Source: Sinorhizobium sp. (GTDB lineage Bacteria > Pseudomonadota > Alphaproteobacteria > Rhizobiales > Rhizobiaceae). From it: a stretch of 8,127 nucleotides of DNA. How positions within the stretch are numbered: position 1 is the stretch's first letter; each line of letters opens with the position of its first letter. The position numbers were made by a program, and so were the translations under genes. The stretch lies in contig JAPSJG010000156.1 in assembly GCA_031178305.1 (NCBI GenBank), forward strand, positions 1 to 8,127, in the 5' to 3' direction. Below are positions 6,486 to 8,127 of this stretch, one piece after another. The notes below the pieces were generated by a model. That model did not search any database and had not been told where the DNA came from. It saw nothing but the letters and a program-made list of their open reading frames with translations.

Positions 6486-7726
6486 GCCACCCGCGAAAGA
6501 GGCGCTGCGCCGCGCCCAAGACGCTCCAGCATATAACGCGAATACCAGTCGACGAATTGCATCACGCCGCCCTCGTGCTCGACCGAATAGGGCCCCGGCT
6601 GGTAAGCCGGCGAGCGAATGCCGAAGGCGTTTTCCTCAACGATCTGCCGGTCCTGATCGTTGGTCTCGGTCCAGACATGGGTGAGTTCTTCAAGCTTGTA
6701 GTCGACGCCTTCCACCGCGTCCTTGTTGACGAGCCACTTGGTCGTAACCTGCGTCGTTTCAGGGCCGAGCGGCAGCACGCGGAAGGTGATCGCGTGATCG
6801 CCGAGAATGTGGTTCCACGTCGTTGGATAGTGGAAGAGAAGCAATGTGCCGATGCCGCTTGTCGTCGCGTCGGCGGAAAGCGGCCTGCGCACAGCCTTCT
6901 GACCGGACATGGTGTAGCTCTCGGCACCGTTGATCAGCGGCATGCGGGTCATGCGGAACTGTCCGGTGGGTCCGATCCTGAAGGCGCTCGGCAGGCCCGC
7001 CGCCTCGCATTTTGCCCAATGCGCCCCGATCTCGGGGTCATTCATCGCCCCATGCACCCCGGTGACCGTCGGCGCTTCGGGATAGGTGCGGCAGAGTTCG
7101 GGATGGTTCGCCGCGCAATGGTAGCACTCGCGATTGTTCTCCCAGACGAGCTTCCAGTTGCCCTTCTCGATGATCGTGCTCTCGAAGGCGACCTTGGTCT
7201 CGCCGAGACGATGCGGCGCGAGATAGCCGGAAACCATGTCTCGAAACGGCTGGAAATCCATCGGTTCGTCGGCAAGACTGATGAAGATGTAACCCCCGAC
7301 CGTCTCGCAATGCACTGGCTTCAGGCCGTGCTGCGCACGATCAAAGTTCTCGGGCATCTGCCGCGCGAAAAGCAGACTGCCATCGAGCTCATAGGTCCAT
7401 TGGTGGTAGGGACAGACGAGCTTGGCCGACGACCCCTTGTGTTGTGTACAGACGCGCGAACCGCGATGGCGGCAAGAATTGTGCAGCGCCCGGATCGTTC
7501 CCTGGCGGTCGCGAACGATGACAATCGGATAATCGCCGACCTGGACCGTGAAATAATTGCCGGCCCGCGGGATTTCGCAATCGTGGCCGATGAAGAGCCA
7601 GTCCTTGTACCAGATGTGCTTCAGATCCTGACGATAATAGTCGGTATCGATATAGAATTCCCGGTCGAGGCTGTAGCCTTCGCGACGGGTCTCCAGCTTG
7701 CGTAGCATTTCGCTCTGAATGTCCAT
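6482..7726 (-). CDS. gbcA: Glycine betaine demethylase, Rieske oxygenase component
   Basis: A 414-aa Rieske non-haem iron oxygenase expected to remove one methyl group from glycine betaine, giving dimethylglycine and formaldehyde with use of O2 and electrons from GbcB. The Rieske 2Fe-2S ligands are Cys85, His87, Cys105 and His108 (CRHRGSR, then CPYHQW). The catalytic domain has NNRECYHCAANH, giving His203 and His208 as iron ligands, Glu200 at the electron-bridging position, and an Asp at 357 or 359 (TNDQDR) as likely third ligand. CTQHKG (93-98), KWLVNKDAVEGVDY (330-343) and AYQPGPYS (374-381) are strongly GbcA-like from memory of the Pseudomonas protein. Stachydrine demethylase is a close relative and remains an alternative. 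The ATG at 7726 was chosen because GAGGA (7738-7734) lies seven bases before it; ATG at 7732 would overlap that site. A cobalamin riboswitch lies directly upstream. Confidence 0.9.
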   Translation of the reverse strand: MDIQSEMLRKLETRREGYSLDREFYIDTDYYRQDLKHIWYKDWLFIGHDCEIPRAGNYFTVQVGDYPIVIVRDRQGTIRALHNSCRHRGSRVCTQHKGSSAKLVCPYHQWTYELDGSLLFARQMPENFDRAQHGLKPVHCETVGGYIFISLADEPMDFQPFRDMVSGYLAPHRLGETKVAFESTIIEKGNWKLVWENNRECYHCAANHPELCRTYPEAPTVTGVHGAMNDPEIGAHWAKCEAAGLPSAFRIGPTGQFRMTRMPLINGAESYTMSGQKAVRRPLSADATTSGIGTLLLFHYPTTWNHILGDHAITFRVLPLGPETTQVTTKWLVNKDAVEGVDYKLEELTHVWTETNDQDRQIVEENAFGIRSPAYQPGPYSVEHEGGVMQFVDWYSRYMLERLGRGAAPLSRVA

Positions 7727-7733
7727 GCCCATG

Positions 7734-7738
7734 TCCTC
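7734..7738 (-). promoter_or_regulatory. Ribosome binding site deciding the gbcA start
   Basis: GAGGA on the minus strand is seven bases from the ATG at 7726 and only one base from an earlier in-frame ATG at 7732, which favours the second ATG. The overlapping AGGACA (7737-7732) can pair perfectly with TGTCCT at 7767-7762, so the site may be hidden in one state of the riboswitch leader. Confidence 0.6.
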
Positions 7739-7846
7739 GTTTCGCCATGCTTCGGATAGGCAGGACAGAAGCCGCCCGCGGCAATATGCCGTAAGGCCTG
7801 TGGCTCCGTCCGGCTGCCCGCCGCAACCATTACGGTCGATATGTCC

Positions 7847-8019
7847 CGAGGCTGGTTTCCGGGCTCTGGAGCCGTCCCGCGAAGGACCCGCCCGGCGCCT
7901 TCCCGGACATTTCACGTCCAGTGGCCTTTTGCCGCGGCATCACTCCACCACCGTTGCGGGGGCAGCGCCGGGATTTGACCGGCTTCCCAATTCTCCGCCA
8001 TTCCGAAGGCGGCACCTCG
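7847..8019 (-). promoter_or_regulatory. Cobalamin riboswitch upstream of gbcAB
   Basis: The minus strand carries the conserved core of the AdoCbl-type cobalamin aptamer in the right order: GAGGTGCC (8018-8011), TTGGGAAGCCGGT (7990-7978), AAATCCGGC (7976-7968), GCTGCCCCCGCAACGGT (7966-7950), GCCACTGG (7925-7918), GGGAAGGC (7904-7897) and the B12 box AGCCCGGAAACCAGCC (7865-7850). P1 is CGAGG (8019-8015) paired with CCTCG (7851-7847). GGAC/GTCC (7919-7916 with 7908-7905) forms an inner stem, and GTCC-TTCGC-GGGAC forms the variable arm before the B12 box. The RNA binds adenosylcobalamin and, in this class, usually turns the downstream gene off. The next gene on this strand is gbcA, 120 bases beyond P1. 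That 120-base leader has no hairpin with a U-run, so control of translation is more likely than termination. Upstream of the aptamer (8020-8127) only a weak TATATC (8066-8061) promoter-like box is seen. Confidence 0.95.
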
Positions 8020-8127
8020 AGTGTCTCCATCTAAGCGGTCAGGGGGTCCGTACAAGTGCCGATATACGACATTCCATTCCGGAAAGACGACAGCGATTGC
8101 GCCGCGGATCGGTCCGGAGACTACGTC

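Noticed and set aside
5379..6536. 385-codon plus-strand open frame opposite gbcB
   Set aside because: Shadow of gbcB, which has all flavin, NAD and ferredoxin motifs. The antisense product resembles no known family.
6479..7705. 408-codon plus-strand open frame opposite gbcA
   Set aside because: It is the antisense shadow of a well-recognised Rieske oxygenase gene, has Arg/His/Ala-rich composition and no recognisable motif. Long antisense frames are common in GC-rich genomes.
7779..7791. CGGCA-ATA-TGCCG hairpin in the gbcA leader as an intrinsic terminator
   Set aside because: The stem is only five pairs and no T-run follows it on the minus strand, so it may fold but should not terminate transcription by itself.
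7727..7915. N-terminal extension of GbcA by 63 codons
   Set aside because: The extension runs back through the leader into the B12 box, lacks family similarity, and a well-spaced ribosome site supports the start at 7726.
7830..8030. 66-codon minus-strand open frame in front of gbcA
   Set aside because: It lies entirely within the cobalamin riboswitch, whose conserved RNA core explains the sequence.

Overview
The window is GC-rich (about 60% or more) chromosomal DNA from an alphaproteobacterium. Codon usage, gene content and protein style all suggest a rhizobium, most likely Ensifer/Sinorhizobium or a close relative; this is judged from recognition, not from a search. There are six genes: five complete and one partial. 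No tRNA, rRNA, insertion sequence, CRISPR array or prophage was seen.

Left end (1-1335, + strand). The last 28 codons of a TlyA-type rRNA 2'-O-methyltransferase run into a complete Fe-S RNA (uracil-C5) methyltransferase of the RlmD/TrmA superfamily through an ATGA stop/start overlap. This is an RNA-modification operon.

Middle (1412-4105, - strand). A two-gene acyl-CoA catabolic operon consists of a long (593 aa) acyl-CoA dehydrogenase followed 11 bases later by a crotonase-fold protein. The crotonase looks more like an ECI2-type enoyl-CoA isomerase than a hydratase. The operon begins at a promoter whose spacer holds a 16-bp palindrome (TT-N-ACGT-NN-ACGT-N-AA) in the MerR-family arrangement. 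It ends in a clear intrinsic terminator just before the RNA methyltransferase gene.

4321-5382 (+ strand). A secreted GH25 muramidase (lysozyme-like) with a signal peptide stands alone. It runs convergently into the next operon with only 8 bases between the two stop codons.

Right end (5391-8019, - strand). The gbcA-gbcB pair encodes the Rieske oxygenase and its flavin/2Fe-2S reductase, which oxidatively demethylate glycine betaine to dimethylglycine and formaldehyde. The two genes overlap by ATGA. In front of gbcA lies a textbook cobalamin (adenosylcobalamin-type) riboswitch on the same strand, with its B12 box about 125 bases before the start codon. This is the most interesting feature of the window: a B12-sensing RNA that appears to control an oxygen-dependent, cobalamin-independent betaine demethylase. 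The likely logic is that of metE or nrdAB, where a B12-independent enzyme is switched on when cobalamin is scarce. It would back up corrinoid-dependent betaine demethylation or spare methyl groups. That explanation is inference.
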